NCBI GenBank assembly: GCA_031291075.1
Contig: JARLJS010000151.1
Span: 124,001 to 188,000, forward strand
DNA: 64,000 nt
Direction of reading: 5' to 3'
Origin: Nevskia sp.
Lineage (GTDB): Bacteria > Pseudomonadota > Gammaproteobacteria > Nevskiales > Nevskiaceae
Position 1 is the first letter of the stretch; each line of letters begins with the position of its first letter. Below, piece after piece: positions 52,201-61,606 of the stretch. The position numbers were made by a program, and so were the translations under genes. The notes beneath the pieces were generated by a model. That model had not been told where the DNA came from and searched no databases. It worked only from the letters and a program-made list of their open reading frames with translations.

Positions 52201-52923
52201 GTGGCGGATATGCCAGACCAAACAACGCAAATGACGGGCCGGAAGACGCAGCGGCGCCGACCGGAACCCGAGCGGACCAGGACCGCGATTCTCGATGCGG
52301 CGTGTACGCTGCTCGCCAAGGATGGACCGGAAGGCTTGAGCGTGTCCCAGGTGGCGCGGCTGGCCAAGGTCAACCGGGGCACGGCGTATCAGCACTTCCA
52401 GACGCGCGAGCAACTGCTGGACGCCACCACGACCTGGGTGAGCGAAAAGCTGCGGCGCTCCGTCTTCGGCGGATCCTCCAGCGGCGAGCCGCCGGTGCTG
52501 CTGGACGATGCGCAGGGCGTCGCGCGGCGCATGGCCGAGTTCGCCATGGAAAACCCGGAGCTGGGGCGCGTCTGGTTGTTCGAGGTGCTCAATTCGAACC
52601 GGCCGGGCAGTGATCCGTTCTGGAACCAGTTCAAGGGCTCGCTGGAGAAGTTTGCGGGCTCCGGGCACGCGCAGCCCGGCATCGATGTCGAAGTGCATGC
52701 CATGATCATGCTGATCGGGACCTTGCTGTGGCCGATCTTCGTCCGCGCCGATGCCCGCACCGCCAAGGACCGCAGCAGGCTGGTCGAGCGCTTTTCAAAC
52801 GAGATGCTGCGCCTGAGCTTCTTCGGCACGATGCGGCCTGAGCGGTTTCCGGAGCTGGAGGCCACGCTGCGGACGGGGCCCAAAGTGGGCGCGGTATCTG
52901 GCGGCTCGCCGGACAAGCCGTGA
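52201..52923 (+). CDS. TetR-family transcriptional regulator
   Basis: A 240-residue TetR regulator. The N-terminal HTH (residues 28-70) reads ILDAACTLLAKDGPEGLSVSQVARLAKVNRGTAYQHFQTREQLLDA. The C-terminal ligand domain contains HAMIMLIGTLLWPIFVRADART. GTG 52201 opens the frame and ATG 52210 is equally possible. It is the only stand-alone TetR in the window. TetR operators are often 15-20 bp palindromes, so it is a prime candidate for the shared 19-bp operator, though no copy lies by its own promoter. Confidence 0.9.
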   Translation: MADMPDQTTQMTGRKTQRRRPEPERTRTAILDAACTLLAKDGPEGLSVSQVARLAKVNRGTAYQHFQTREQLLDATTTWVSEKLRRSVFGGSSSGEPPVLLDDAQGVARRMAEFAMENPELGRVWLFEVLNSNRPGSDPFWNQFKGSLEKFAGSGHAQPGIDVEVHAMIMLIGTLLWPIFVRADARTAKDRSRLVERFSNEMLRLSFFGTMRPERFPELEATLRTGPKVGAVSGGSPDKP

Positions 52924-52996
52924 CCATGCGCCATGGAAGCGGCCGCCGATCCGGCAACGTGGTATTGCCGGCGGCCGCGTGAGTGGTGCCGCGACG

Positions 52997-55237
52997 ATGA
53001 AAAGCCCCGCTCTGCGCTGGTTGGCCGGCTTGGCTGTGCTGGTGCTGCTGCCGGGGTTGGCCTATGCGGAGGCCGGGACGACCGGCGCGGAGGAGGCACC
53101 TAACCCTCCCGGAATCGAAGATCTCAAGCAGGCGATGCTGGAGCTGGGCGTGGACCATGTGCAGGCCGTCGAGCCGCCCGCTGCGGCCGGCAGCGCTCTG
53201 CTCCAGCTGTTCATCGGCCCGGGCGCATCGGGTGTACGGGTGCTGTCGGCCTCGCTGACGATCGATGATCAATCGCCCACCGGGCACGACTTCACCCCTT
53301 CCGAATCGGCGGCGCTGGACCGCATTGGCTTGTATCGGCTGACGCGCCAGGAACTCGTCCCAGGGGACCACCGGCTACGCGCCAAGCTGGTTCTGCGGCC
53401 CGCCGATGCCGCAGACTCCGTGGAGTCCACGACGCTGGATCTGGATCAGGCCGTCGGGCTGGGGGCGGGCACCACGGAGATCGAGTTGCAGCCCGATCGC
53501 GAAAGCCCGCTTGGTGCCGCGCAGTTGAAGCTCAGCAGCCTGGTCAGGCAGCCGTTCGGTGCGGACCAGGGCTGGTTCCTGAGCCGCTTGTTGGCGTCCG
53601 TGCTGGGAGAGCCGTCGGGCCAGCGCCATGTGGTCGCAGGCAGCGACGACGATCCGGCGGTGCGCTACGCGCGCTTTCTCGCCGCGAATGCCCAATACCT
53701 GGATGCGGCCGTGGCCCTTGAGCGGCTCCCGCGCCAGGTTCCCGGGATGGCTCTGGCACCGGCGTACAGCCTGGCGCGATGTCGCGTGCTGGTGCAATAC
53801 GGGCTGCTGGAGCATGCGCGCGCCGCCGGGTGCCTAGCCCTGCCCGAAGGCGTGGGCGTCGACAATGCCTGGGATGTGCGGCTGGGCTTGGCCGAGGCGT
53901 ACCTGCAGCGTGGCGCTTACGCCGCGGCCGACGAGGTGTTGGAGGCACCGCCGGCTCGTCGGGAAAAAGCGGTCCAGAGCCGGTGGCAGGACCTCAAGTC
54001 GCGCATCCTGATCGCACAGGGGCAACTCGGTGTAGCCGCCGATGTACTGCAGGGTAACTCCGCCGCGGCCGACTACGATTCCTACGTGCGCTATTACAAC
54101 CTGGCCGTCGCCTACGTCGCCGCTGGCCGGGTCGATCAGGGGCTGACGATCCTCGATCGTGTCGGGCAGTTGCATGGCGCCAGTCCGGCGCTGCAGGCCC
54201 TGGTCGACCGCGCCAATCTCGCCCTGGGGGCCTATTTCCTGCGCGATGGCCAGGGCGGAACCGCGATTCCGATCCTCGAGCGCATCGGTACGACGGGTCG
54301 GTATGCGAACCGGGCGTTCCTGGACCTGGGATGGGCGTGGCTGGCCCCGGAAGGCGTCGTACATGAAAGAACAGAGATCGGCGACGAGCGGACGGTCGGT
54401 GTGCCACCCGAATCCGCGGGCAAGGGTTCCGGTCGGGCGTATGACCAGAACGTCTACCAGCGTTACGACCTGACTCCATTCACGCGCGTGCACGCAAGCG
54501 ACGACCGTGAGGCCAGGCTCAAGCGCGCGCTTGCCGTATGGAGCCAGATCCTGGATCGTGATCCGGAGGACGAAGCGGTGCAGGAAACCCTGCTCGCCGT
54601 CGCCTACGCGCTGGATCAACTCGATGCACATGAGGAATCCGTCAAGTACCTGGAAAAAGCCCGGGTGGAGCTCGACCTGTCCCTGAGGGGACTGGGTGAC
54701 ACGGTGAAGTACGTCGACGGGAGCCGCTTCGTCGAAGACCTGCTGCGTGACCCGTCGCAGTCAAACCGGTTCGAGCGAGGCCTGGGCCATTTGCCACCGC
54801 CCGCGGAAGCGCAGTACGTTTTCGAAACGCTCGCGGGACCCAGGTTTCAGAGCCTTCTGGCCGATTATCGCGACCTGCAGGTCATGGCGGGACAGCTGAG
54901 CCGCTGGGCCCCGCAATCCTTCACTATGGAAGCCTCGACTGACGGGGCGGGGGCTGCCGCGCCGGCCCAGCCCGTGCCGGATGCGCCCGCCGATGTCGCT
55001 GATGGCGGGTCGCCCGGGCCGGACTGCCGAGCCCCCTGCGCGGGCATCCTTGCCGGACGCATCGCGGATTTGCGGGAACAGGTTGACGCGGCCCAGGCGG
55101 TGCACCTGGCCCGCATGCGCCAACAGGTCACCAGCGATCTGGATGCGCAGATCCGCTGGCGCCTTCATCTGCTGGAAGTCACCCGCTTCCAGCTCGCGCG
55201 CACCTATGACGACTCATCCGGAGGCGCCAGCCCCTGA
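52997..55237 (+). CDS. Exported repeat-containing protein (TPR-like), unknown
   Basis: A 746-residue protein. ATG 52997 begins a clear signal peptide (LRWLAGLAVLVLLPGLAYA, cleaved near AYA-EAG). The body has many alanine-rich helical pairs of TPR-like spacing, e.g. ALAPAYSLARCRVLVQYGLLEHARAAGCLAL, RLGLAEAYLQRGAYAAADEVL and YYNLAVAYVAAGRVDQGLTIL. It ends in a Pro/Ala-rich linker with CRAPCAG and a coiled-coil-like segment. Likely periplasmic scaffold. No enzyme motif seen. Confidence 0.7.
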   Translation: MKSPALRWLAGLAVLVLLPGLAYAEAGTTGAEEAPNPPGIEDLKQAMLELGVDHVQAVEPPAAAGSALLQLFIGPGASGVRVLSASLTIDDQSPTGHDFTPSESAALDRIGLYRLTRQELVPGDHRLRAKLVLRPADAADSVESTTLDLDQAVGLGAGTTEIELQPDRESPLGAAQLKLSSLVRQPFGADQGWFLSRLLASVLGEPSGQRHVVAGSDDDPAVRYARFLAANAQYLDAAVALERLPRQVPGMALAPAYSLARCRVLVQYGLLEHARAAGCLALPEGVGVDNAWDVRLGLAEAYLQRGAYAAADEVLEAPPARREKAVQSRWQDLKSRILIAQGQLGVAADVLQGNSAAADYDSYVRYYNLAVAYVAAGRVDQGLTILDRVGQLHGASPALQALVDRANLALGAYFLRDGQGGTAIPILERIGTTGRYANRAFLDLGWAWLAPEGVVHERTEIGDERTVGVPPESAGKGSGRAYDQNVYQRYDLTPFTRVHASDDREARLKRALAVWSQILDRDPEDEAVQETLLAVAYALDQLDAHEESVKYLEKARVELDLSLRGLGDTVKYVDGSRFVEDLLRDPSQSNRFERGLGHLPPPAEAQYVFETLAGPRFQSLLADYRDLQVMAGQLSRWAPQSFTMEASTDGAGAAAPAQPVPDAPADVADGGSPGPDCRAPCAGILAGRIADLREQVDAAQAVHLARMRQQVTSDLDAQIRWRLHLLEVTRFQLARTYDDSSGGASP

Positions 55238-55251
55238 GCCCGACCTGCCGT

Positions 55252-55265
55252 CGCCACCGGTGGCG
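55252..55265. terminator. Palindrome CGCCACCGGTGGCG between convergent genes
   Basis: A 14-bp perfect inverted repeat without a loop or T-run, in the 45-bp gap between the repeat-protein gene and the convergent P450 gene. It could act as a weak bidirectional terminator. Confidence 0.3.
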
Positions 55266-55282
55266 TTCGCCGCGGAGGCCGA

Positions 55283-56839
55283 TCAGGCCTTGACGCCGGT
55301 GAACTGGAATGAACCCATGAACCCGGCCTTGACCTTGCCGCTCATCTCCTTGCCGCTGACGGTGCCGCTGAAGGTCAGCTTCATTTTCATCGGCTTGGAG
55401 ATGTGGTTGATCCAGGTGATTTGATTGCCGTCGATCTGGATGTCGCTGATTGGCGTGGTGGTCCCCTGGCCGGACTGGGTTCCGGTCAGCCGGCCATCGA
55501 CATATTCCAGCGCCAGCACGGTGGCCATCGGGCCGGTCGGGCTCTTCACGGTCACATTCCAGGTGCCGTCGAGGGTAACCGGTTGTTGGTTGTCTTGAAC
55601 GGCCGTTTCGGGCCTTGCCTTGGATGTGCTGGGACGGATGCCCGGGCGCGTATAGATGGGCAGGGTTTCCCATCCGCGCACGGTCGACGTCGGCGAGAGC
55701 CTGGCGCGATCCAGGTCGACGTCCCAGTACGGAAAGCGCTTGAGTAGTTCCTCCAGCGCGACGCGCCCTTCCAGCCGTGCCAGTACGGCACCCAGGCAGG
55801 TGTGTACACCGTAGCCGAAGGTGAGGTGCCGCTTCGTCAGCGTGCGATTGATGTCGAAGCGGTCGCCGTCGGGAAAGCAACGCTCGTCCCGATTGGCGGA
55901 GCCGACCAGGAACATCATCACGCTGCCCTTGGGAATGGTCTGCCCACGCACTTCGACGTCGCGATTGACGTAGCGCGCGATGTGCGGCGGCGGCGGTTCG
56001 AAGCGCAGGATTTCCTCGATGCCCTGTGGAATCAGCGTGGGGTCCTCCACCAGCTGCCGGCGCTGATCGGGGTGCTCGGCCAGCACCTTGCCGGTCCAGC
56101 CGATCAGGCGCGTGGTGGTTTCGTTGCCGGCCCCGGCAAGGACGTTGATCAGGGTCAGCATCTCCTGGCGGGCGAGCTTGCGGACGGTGCCGGTCTCGTC
56201 CTTGAACTCGGCGTTCAGCATCTCGGTCATCACGTCGTCGGACGGATGCTTGGCCCGCCAGTCGATGTAGTCCTCGAAGGCTTCGCCGGAGTAGTTGCTC
56301 AGCACGAACTCCATCGGCTTGCCGGACTCGGTGCGTATGCTGTCGTCGACGAGGTTCTTGACCGCCGCCTGATCCTCTTCCGGGATGCCCAGCAGCATGC
56401 CGATCACGCGCATCGGCATCTTGCCCCCCAGTTCGGCGATCAGGTCGAAGTTGTCCGAGCCGACCAGCGGATCCAGGCACTGCGCACAATAGTCACGCAC
56501 CTTGGCCTCGAGCCCGTTGAGCCGCTTGGGCGTGAACATGCGGGCCAGCATTGCGCGATGCGCGGTGTGGATGGGCGGATCCTCGAAGATCAGGATGCCC
56601 GGGGGGAACTCGGCGTTGGCCTTGATCAGTTCCAGGATGGCTCCGCGTCCCGAGATGAAGGTCTCGCGGTCGAACAGGCCGCGCTCCACGTCCTCGTAGA
56701 GGCTCACCGCGTAAAAGTCATGTTCCTTGTTGTAGTAGAGCGGGGCCTCCTCGCGCAGGCGCCGGAACACCGGATAGGGATTGGCGCTGATCTCGGGGCT
56801 GTAGGGGTCGTAATAAACGCTGCTGGCGTGGGTATTCAT
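55283..56839 (-). CDS. Cytochrome P450 with C-terminal 97-residue domain
   Basis: A 518-residue protein. Residues 1-400 are a bacterial class I P450: I-helix AGAGNETT (235-242), ExxR as E276-R279 (EILR), and haem ligand C348 in FGYGVHTCLG. A linker (401-420) leads to residues 422-518, which match the C-terminal domain of the DapB-like protein at 15088-16524 (DGTW, QSGQGT, ITWINH, MSGKVKAGFMGSF). Bacterial P450s of this group seldom carry such a tail. It probably hydroxylates the substrate using electrons from the ferredoxin reductase at 36469. Divergent from the FadE gene with operator site 12 between. Confidence 0.92.
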   Translation of the reverse strand: MNTHASSVYYDPYSPEISANPYPVFRRLREEAPLYYNKEHDFYAVSLYEDVERGLFDRETFISGRGAILELIKANAEFPPGILIFEDPPIHTAHRAMLARMFTPKRLNGLEAKVRDYCAQCLDPLVGSDNFDLIAELGGKMPMRVIGMLLGIPEEDQAAVKNLVDDSIRTESGKPMEFVLSNYSGEAFEDYIDWRAKHPSDDVMTEMLNAEFKDETGTVRKLARQEMLTLINVLAGAGNETTTRLIGWTGKVLAEHPDQRRQLVEDPTLIPQGIEEILRFEPPPPHIARYVNRDVEVRGQTIPKGSVMMFLVGSANRDERCFPDGDRFDINRTLTKRHLTFGYGVHTCLGAVLARLEGRVALEELLKRFPYWDVDLDRARLSPTSTVRGWETLPIYTRPGIRPSTSKARPETAVQDNQQPVTLDGTWNVTVKSPTGPMATVLALEYVDGRLTGTQSGQGTTTPISDIQIDGNQITWINHISKPMKMKLTFSGTVSGKEMSGKVKAGFMGSFQFTGVKA

Positions 56840-57162
56840 CGGGATCCGGGGCCGGAAGGAGGACGGTGCGCCGCTCTAAAATTCACGTCAGAATAGTGAC
56901 ATGAAATTTTTTTGGCCGTCAAGCCGTACCGCCCGATCTTTTTTTTGTGGTCAACAACGATGTTGACTACGAGCGGGGCAGCCGTTAGCTTAGCAGTGTC
57001 CAGCCGTCCAGGCAGGCCGCCGGTAGCCGGATGCGCCGGCGAGGCTTCCGGCGACTTTGGAGCTCGTGAAATGACGGGCCAGCGGCTGCGAGGGCCGGAG
57101 GGGCGTCCACGCACCTCCGTTGTGCGCGTGAATCAATCACAGTATCTGGCAGTCACCTCACA
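56840..57162. other. Intergenic region between divergent P450 and FadE genes (323 bases)
   Basis: Low-GC patches at 56880-56950 (including a TTTTTTT run near 56940) flank operator site 12. TTGACT at 56964-56969 with TAGCTT 17 bp later could be a plus-strand promoter for the FadE gene. The rest shows no gene, RNA or repeat that I can support. Confidence 0.6.
56951..56969. promoter_or_regulatory. Shared 19-bp operator, site 12
   Basis: TCAACAACGATGTTGACTA, perfect right half TGTTGACTA. It lies 111 bp from the P450 start and 193 bp from the FadE start, and overlaps the possible -35 TTGACT. Confidence 0.75.
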
Positions 57163-59370
57163 ATGAACTTCGATCTTTCCGAAGATCAGCAAATCATGCG
57201 CGAGAATTTTTCGCGCTTCCTGTCGGAACAGAGCAGCATCCCGCGGGTGCGGGCCGCGGCTCTTGCCACCGGCTTCGATCGGCAGCTGTGGACCGGCCTG
57301 GCGGAGCTCGGTGCATTTTCGTTGCGCGTGCCGGAAGCGGCGGGAGGCCTGGGCCTGGGTCTGCTCGATGCCTTGGTGCTGATGGAGGAAGTGGGTCGCA
57401 CGCTGGCTTCCGGGCCGATCGCGGAAGCGCTGATTGCCACGCGGCTGCTGGCCCTGTTCGACGGCGAGGGCGAGCTGCTGCAACGGGCGCTTGCCGCGCA
57501 AACGGTGGTGAGCGTGGCGTTTCACGACGTCACCATGGCACCCATGCAGTGGGTGTCGGGCGGGGCGGTGGCCGATGTCGTTATCGCGCGCGAGGGCGAC
57601 GGTATCGTGCTCATCAGCGTCGCTGACGGCGGCGGCCGCAACGGTGAGCCGAACCTGGCTTCCACGGCCATTGCCGAGCTGGATCTTGCAGGCAGGCCGC
57701 GTAAGGTGCTGGCCACGGGCCTGGCGGCCTGCGCAGCCTTTGGGCAGGCCATCGAGGAGTGGAAGCTGCTGACCGCCGCCGCATTGGCCGGCCTGTCGCG
57801 GGAAGCGCTGCGGCTGGCCGCGGCCTATGCCTGCGAGCGCAAGGCCTTCGGACAGCCGATCGGCATGTACCAGGGCATCTCGCACCCCCTGGCCGATCTG
57901 GCCACCGACGTCGACGGCGGAAAATACCTGGTCTGGAAGACCGTCCGCGACCTCGCCGACGGCCAGCGGCAGGCCGGCGCCCAGATTTCGCTTTCGCTCT
58001 GGTGGACCGCGGACACCGCCTCCCGCGCGGTGTCCCAGGCCCTGCATACTTTCGGCGGTTATGGCCTGACCACCGAGTACGACATCCACCTGTACAATCT
58101 GCGCGCCAAGGCCTGGCCGCTGGTGTTCGGCGATCCCGCGCGCCTGCTCGAGGAAGCCGGACGCCGCTTGTACGCCGGTGAGAACGTCGACCTGCCCGCG
58201 GCGGGCGAGGTGTCGATCGACTTCGACCTGGGGGTGGAGGCCCGTGCGCTGGCCGTAGAGCTCAACCGCTTTTTCGAAGAAACGCTCACGCCGGAGTTGC
58301 GCGCGAAGGCGCATTACTCGTTCGACGGCTTCGACGCCGACGTGCACAGGAAGATGGCCGCCGCCAGGCTGCTGTTCCCGGCGTGGCCGAAGGAGCTGGG
58401 TGGACGGGATGCGCCGCCCTATGCGATCAGCGCCGTCTATCGCGTCTACGAGGAGCAGGGCTGGACCAGCCATGCCATGAGTACAACCTCGATGGTGGGT
58501 ACCATGATCCGGCGCTTCGGCAGCGAGGAGATCAAGCGCGAGGCGCTGAGCAGGATCGTGGCCGGCGAGGCGATCTGCAGCCTGGGCTATTCCGAGCCGT
58601 CCTGCGGCTCCGACGTATTCGCCGCACAAACGCGGGCCGTGCGGGACGGCGACGGGTGGCGCATCGATGGATCCAAGATGTTCACCAGCGGCGCCAACAT
58701 CGCCGAATATGTCCTCATGCTCACGCGCACGAATCCCGATGTGCCGAAGCACAAGGGATTGACGATGTTCATCGTGCCGTTGAAGACGGCGGGTGCGACG
58801 ATCCAGCCGGTCTATACGTTTCAGGACGAACGCACCAACATCACCTACTACGACGGGGTCAAAGTCAAGGACTCCTATCGTCTGGGGGAAGTGGATGAAG
58901 GCGTGAAGGTCATGGCCAGCGCTCTGGAACTGGAGCACGGCGGCGGCTTTACCAAGGTGCAGCGCGCCATGGCCCATGCGGCCGAGACGCTTTGCCGCGA
59001 GATCCGCTACCAGGGCCGTCCCTTGATCGAGGAGCCGGCGGCGCAGGTGCGCCTTGCACGCGCCACGGCGCACTGCCTCATCTCCGAGGTGCTCGGCCAT
59101 CGCGCACTCTGGTGGGGCGCGCAGAAGAAGCCGAACATGGGCTATGGGCCGATGATCAAGCTGTTCTCTTCCGAGAAGTTCCTCAAGGATTCCGCCGACT
59201 TGTTGGACCTGACGGCGCCGTATTCGCTGGCCAAGCGCAGCGGCCCCGCCGGGTTTCTCAACCAGTGCTATCGCCATGCCCAGGGGACGACCATCTACGG
59301 TGGCACCAGCGAGGTGCACCGCAGCCAGATTGCCGAGCGCGCGCTGGGTTTGCCGAGGACGCGCACCTGA
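57163..59370 (+). CDS. Two-domain fused acyl-CoA dehydrogenase (FadE34/ChsE3-like)
   Basis: A 735-residue protein made of two acyl-CoA dehydrogenase units. The first (1-340) begins MNFDLSEDQQIMRENFSRFL, has a C-terminal four-helix part (AFGQPIGMYQGISHPLADLATDV) and lacks the TEPxxGSD motif. The second (about 365-735) has LGYSEPSCGSDVFAAQTRAVRDGDGWRIDGSKMFTSG and the C-terminal GGTSEVHRSQIAERALGLP. Single-chain doubles of this size include mycobacterial FadE34, which acts on steroid side chains. So it replaces the alpha2beta2 pair in one chain. Next gene follows by 11 bases. Confidence 0.9.
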   Translation: MNFDLSEDQQIMRENFSRFLSEQSSIPRVRAAALATGFDRQLWTGLAELGAFSLRVPEAAGGLGLGLLDALVLMEEVGRTLASGPIAEALIATRLLALFDGEGELLQRALAAQTVVSVAFHDVTMAPMQWVSGGAVADVVIAREGDGIVLISVADGGGRNGEPNLASTAIAELDLAGRPRKVLATGLAACAAFGQAIEEWKLLTAAALAGLSREALRLAAAYACERKAFGQPIGMYQGISHPLADLATDVDGGKYLVWKTVRDLADGQRQAGAQISLSLWWTADTASRAVSQALHTFGGYGLTTEYDIHLYNLRAKAWPLVFGDPARLLEEAGRRLYAGENVDLPAAGEVSIDFDLGVEARALAVELNRFFEETLTPELRAKAHYSFDGFDADVHRKMAAARLLFPAWPKELGGRDAPPYAISAVYRVYEEQGWTSHAMSTTSMVGTMIRRFGSEEIKREALSRIVAGEAICSLGYSEPSCGSDVFAAQTRAVRDGDGWRIDGSKMFTSGANIAEYVLMLTRTNPDVPKHKGLTMFIVPLKTAGATIQPVYTFQDERTNITYYDGVKVKDSYRLGEVDEGVKVMASALELEHGGGFTKVQRAMAHAAETLCREIRYQGRPLIEEPAAQVRLARATAHCLISEVLGHRALWWGAQKKPNMGYGPMIKLFSSEKFLKDSADLLDLTAPYSLAKRSGPAGFLNQCYRHAQGTTIYGGTSEVHRSQIAERALGLPRTRT

Positions 59371-59381
59371 CGGAGGATGAC

Positions 59382-60188
59382 ATGACGGAGAAAGCCCCGC
59401 ACTTGCTGGAGGCGGAAGACGGCCCGATTCTGATCGCCACGCTCAACCGGCCCGACAAGCTCAACGCCCTCGACGCCGAAACGATGTCGCTGTTCGAGGC
59501 GGCGTTGCACCGGTTCCGCGACACCCCGGCGCTCAAGGTGATGCTGGTCAGGGCCAACGGGCGCTACTTCTGCGCCGGGGCCGATCTGCGCAGCGGCGGC
59601 GCCGGCAGGATGCCGCGCACCGCCTCGGAGATCAGGGAAAACCATCGCCTGCGGCTGCACGGGATGCACCGCATCTATGACGAGATGGAGCGGATCGAAA
59701 AGCCCATCGTCGTGGCGCATCATGCGATGTGCGTCGGCGGCGGACTAGAGTTGTCCTTGTCGTGCGACTTCCGCCTTGCAGCCAGGAGCGCGGCCTACGC
59801 GTTTCCGGAAGGAAAGATGGGGGTGCTTCCGGCATCCAACGGCGTCAGCCGCCTGGCGCGCATCATCGGGACGCACTGGACACGCTACCTGATCATGGCC
59901 AATCTCTCCGTCAGCGCGGAAAAGGCAATGATGATGGGGCTCGTGCACGAGGTGTTCCCCGACGAAACCTTCGAGGCCGATGTGATGCGCTTTTGCCGCC
60001 ACCTGGCCGAACAGAACGCCGAGCAGATGGCGGCTGCCAAGATCGCCATCGAGCTGGCCCACGACGTGGGTCTTGCCCAGGCGCGAAACGTCGAGCGCCT
60101 GGCCAACAGCGCGCTGATGCTCAACCCCGACTACCAGGCCGGGCTCGAGCGCTACATCAAGGGGGTCGGCAACAAGGGCGGCAGTTAG
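59382..60188 (+). CDS. Enoyl-CoA hydratase/isomerase
   Basis: A 268-residue crotonase-fold protein. Oxyanion segments CAGADLRSGG and CVGGGLELSLSCD are present. The first catalytic Glu lies in GGLEL, and the second in FPEGKMGVLPASNGVSRL, where PGxGGTQRL is altered but PE is kept. It would hydrate the enoyl-CoA made by the preceding dehydrogenase. CGGAGG lies 6 bases before the ATG, and the pair is cotranscribed. Confidence 0.9.
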   Translation: MTEKAPHLLEAEDGPILIATLNRPDKLNALDAETMSLFEAALHRFRDTPALKVMLVRANGRYFCAGADLRSGGAGRMPRTASEIRENHRLRLHGMHRIYDEMERIEKPIVVAHHAMCVGGGLELSLSCDFRLAARSAAYAFPEGKMGVLPASNGVSRLARIIGTHWTRYLIMANLSVSAEKAMMMGLVHEVFPDETFEADVMRFCRHLAEQNAEQMAAAKIAIELAHDVGLAQARNVERLANSALMLNPDYQAGLERYIKGVGNKGGS

Positions 60189-60325
60189 CCCTCTTCCCGG
60201 TGCCAGTCCTCGAACAGCATTTGGGGAGCGCGCCAGCGACGCCTGGAAGAGCCTCGGCAAGTCCCGGAAAGGTATGCTATGCAGATCAATAAGTGATGAC
60301 CTGAGCCTGGGCGGTCCGATCGCAT

Positions 60326-61462
60326 ATGCCTGCAGCAGCAAGAACCTTCGCCTTGTCCAGGCGGCATACCATCCAGTGCCTCCTTGCGGCCTGCTGGTTG
60401 ACCGGCAAGGCGACGGCCCAGGTACCGGCGCGGTCACGCGCGCCGACCGATGCCGAAATCCGCGGCCTGCTTGCCGAGCAGGTCGAAGTACGCAAGCTCA
60501 GCGTCGGCGTCGTAGCGGGAGTGGTCGACGGTAGTGGGCGCCGGGTGTTCGCCGCGGGGGGCTATGGGCAGGGCGATGCACGCCGCCTCGGCGGCGACAC
60601 GCTGTTCGAGATCGGTTCGGTCACGAAGGTGTTCACCGCGCTGCTGTTGACCGATATGGCGCAACGCGGCGAGCTGCGGATCGACGATCCGATCCAGAAC
60701 TATCTGCCCGACGGAGTGCGTGCACCCGAGCGCCAGGGGCGCGCGATCACGCTGGCGGACCTGGCGACGCACACTTCGGGGTTGCCGCGCATGCCGGACA
60801 ACAACCGGCCGAAGGATCCCGCCTATCCGTTCGCCGACTACGGCGTGGACCGCCTCTACGAATACCTGTCGTCGTACCAGCTGGGCCACCAGCCCGGCAC
60901 GCAGTACCTGTATTCGAATCTTGGCTACGCCCTGCTCGGCAACCTGCTTGCGCGCCGCGCGGGCATCGACTACGAGGCCCTGGTGGCAACACGTGTCTGT
61001 GCGCCACTGGCGATGACATCCACTCGCATCAGTTTGACGCCGGTGATGCGCGAACGGCTTGCACCAGGACACGCGGCCGATCTTGCGCCGATGTCGCGGC
61101 CGGACAACCCGACATTCGCCGGGAGCGGGGCGCTCAAGTCGAACGTCAACGATCTGCTCAATTTGCTGGCGGCGAGCCTGGGCTATGTGCACACGCCGCT
61201 GGCGCCGGCACTGGCGGCGCTGCTGTCGGTCCGGCGTCCGACCGGTGAGGCGGGAGCCCATACCGCGCTGGGTTGGGAGATTGCGACTCGCGGCGGCAAT
61301 GATGTGGTTTGGAAGGCTGGCTCGACCAGCGGCTACAAGAGCTTTACCGGTTACGTGCCCGCGAACGGCATCGGCGTCGTGGTGCTGTCGAATACGAACG
61401 CCGAGCGCGGCGTCGATGAGATCGGCTTTCGCATGCTGGGAGTGCGTCAAGACGGCGCTTGA
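60326..61462 (+). CDS. Serine beta-lactamase-fold hydrolase (class C-like)
   Basis: A 378-residue exported hydrolase. The N-terminus (SRRHTIQCLLAACWLTGKATAQ) looks like a signal peptide, with an RR that hints at Tat but lacks the full motif. Active site S98-VTK101 (IGSVTKVF), Tyr in YLYSNLGY, and a KAG in place of KTG (VWKAGSTSGYKS). Such proteins are esterases, transpeptidase-like or beta-lactamases. No ampR regulator is adjacent, so a general esterase/peptidase role is as likely as beta-lactam resistance. Confidence 0.88.
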   Translation: MPAAARTFALSRRHTIQCLLAACWLTGKATAQVPARSRAPTDAEIRGLLAEQVEVRKLSVGVVAGVVDGSGRRVFAAGGYGQGDARRLGGDTLFEIGSVTKVFTALLLTDMAQRGELRIDDPIQNYLPDGVRAPERQGRAITLADLATHTSGLPRMPDNNRPKDPAYPFADYGVDRLYEYLSSYQLGHQPGTQYLYSNLGYALLGNLLARRAGIDYEALVATRVCAPLAMTSTRISLTPVMRERLAPGHAADLAPMSRPDNPTFAGSGALKSNVNDLLNLLAASLGYVHTPLAPALAALLSVRRPTGEAGAHTALGWEIATRGGNDVVWKAGSTSGYKSFTGYVPANGIGVVVLSNTNAERGVDEIGFRMLGVRQDGA

Positions 61463-61606
61463 GCTATCGAATGCGTAAGCTCGGGCGCGGCAGCGCGCAG
61501 CTTGGCATTCCCGTAAAAATGGTTTCCCATCAATCCCGCGATGGAAAGAAGTACCCGAATCCATCAATACTGTCGTATACAGACACTTAGGGACCTGAAC
61601 AACTCC

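Noticed and set aside
57133-59319. A 728-codon minus-strand frame opposite the two-domain FadE
   Set aside because: Shadow frame: the plus strand has complete acyl-CoA dehydrogenase motifs over the same bases.
61561-61579. Possible extra operator before yajQ (CCATCAATACTGTCGTATA)
   Set aside because: Two core mismatches (CAATA, TGTCG), and the gene is a housekeeping type. Probably chance.
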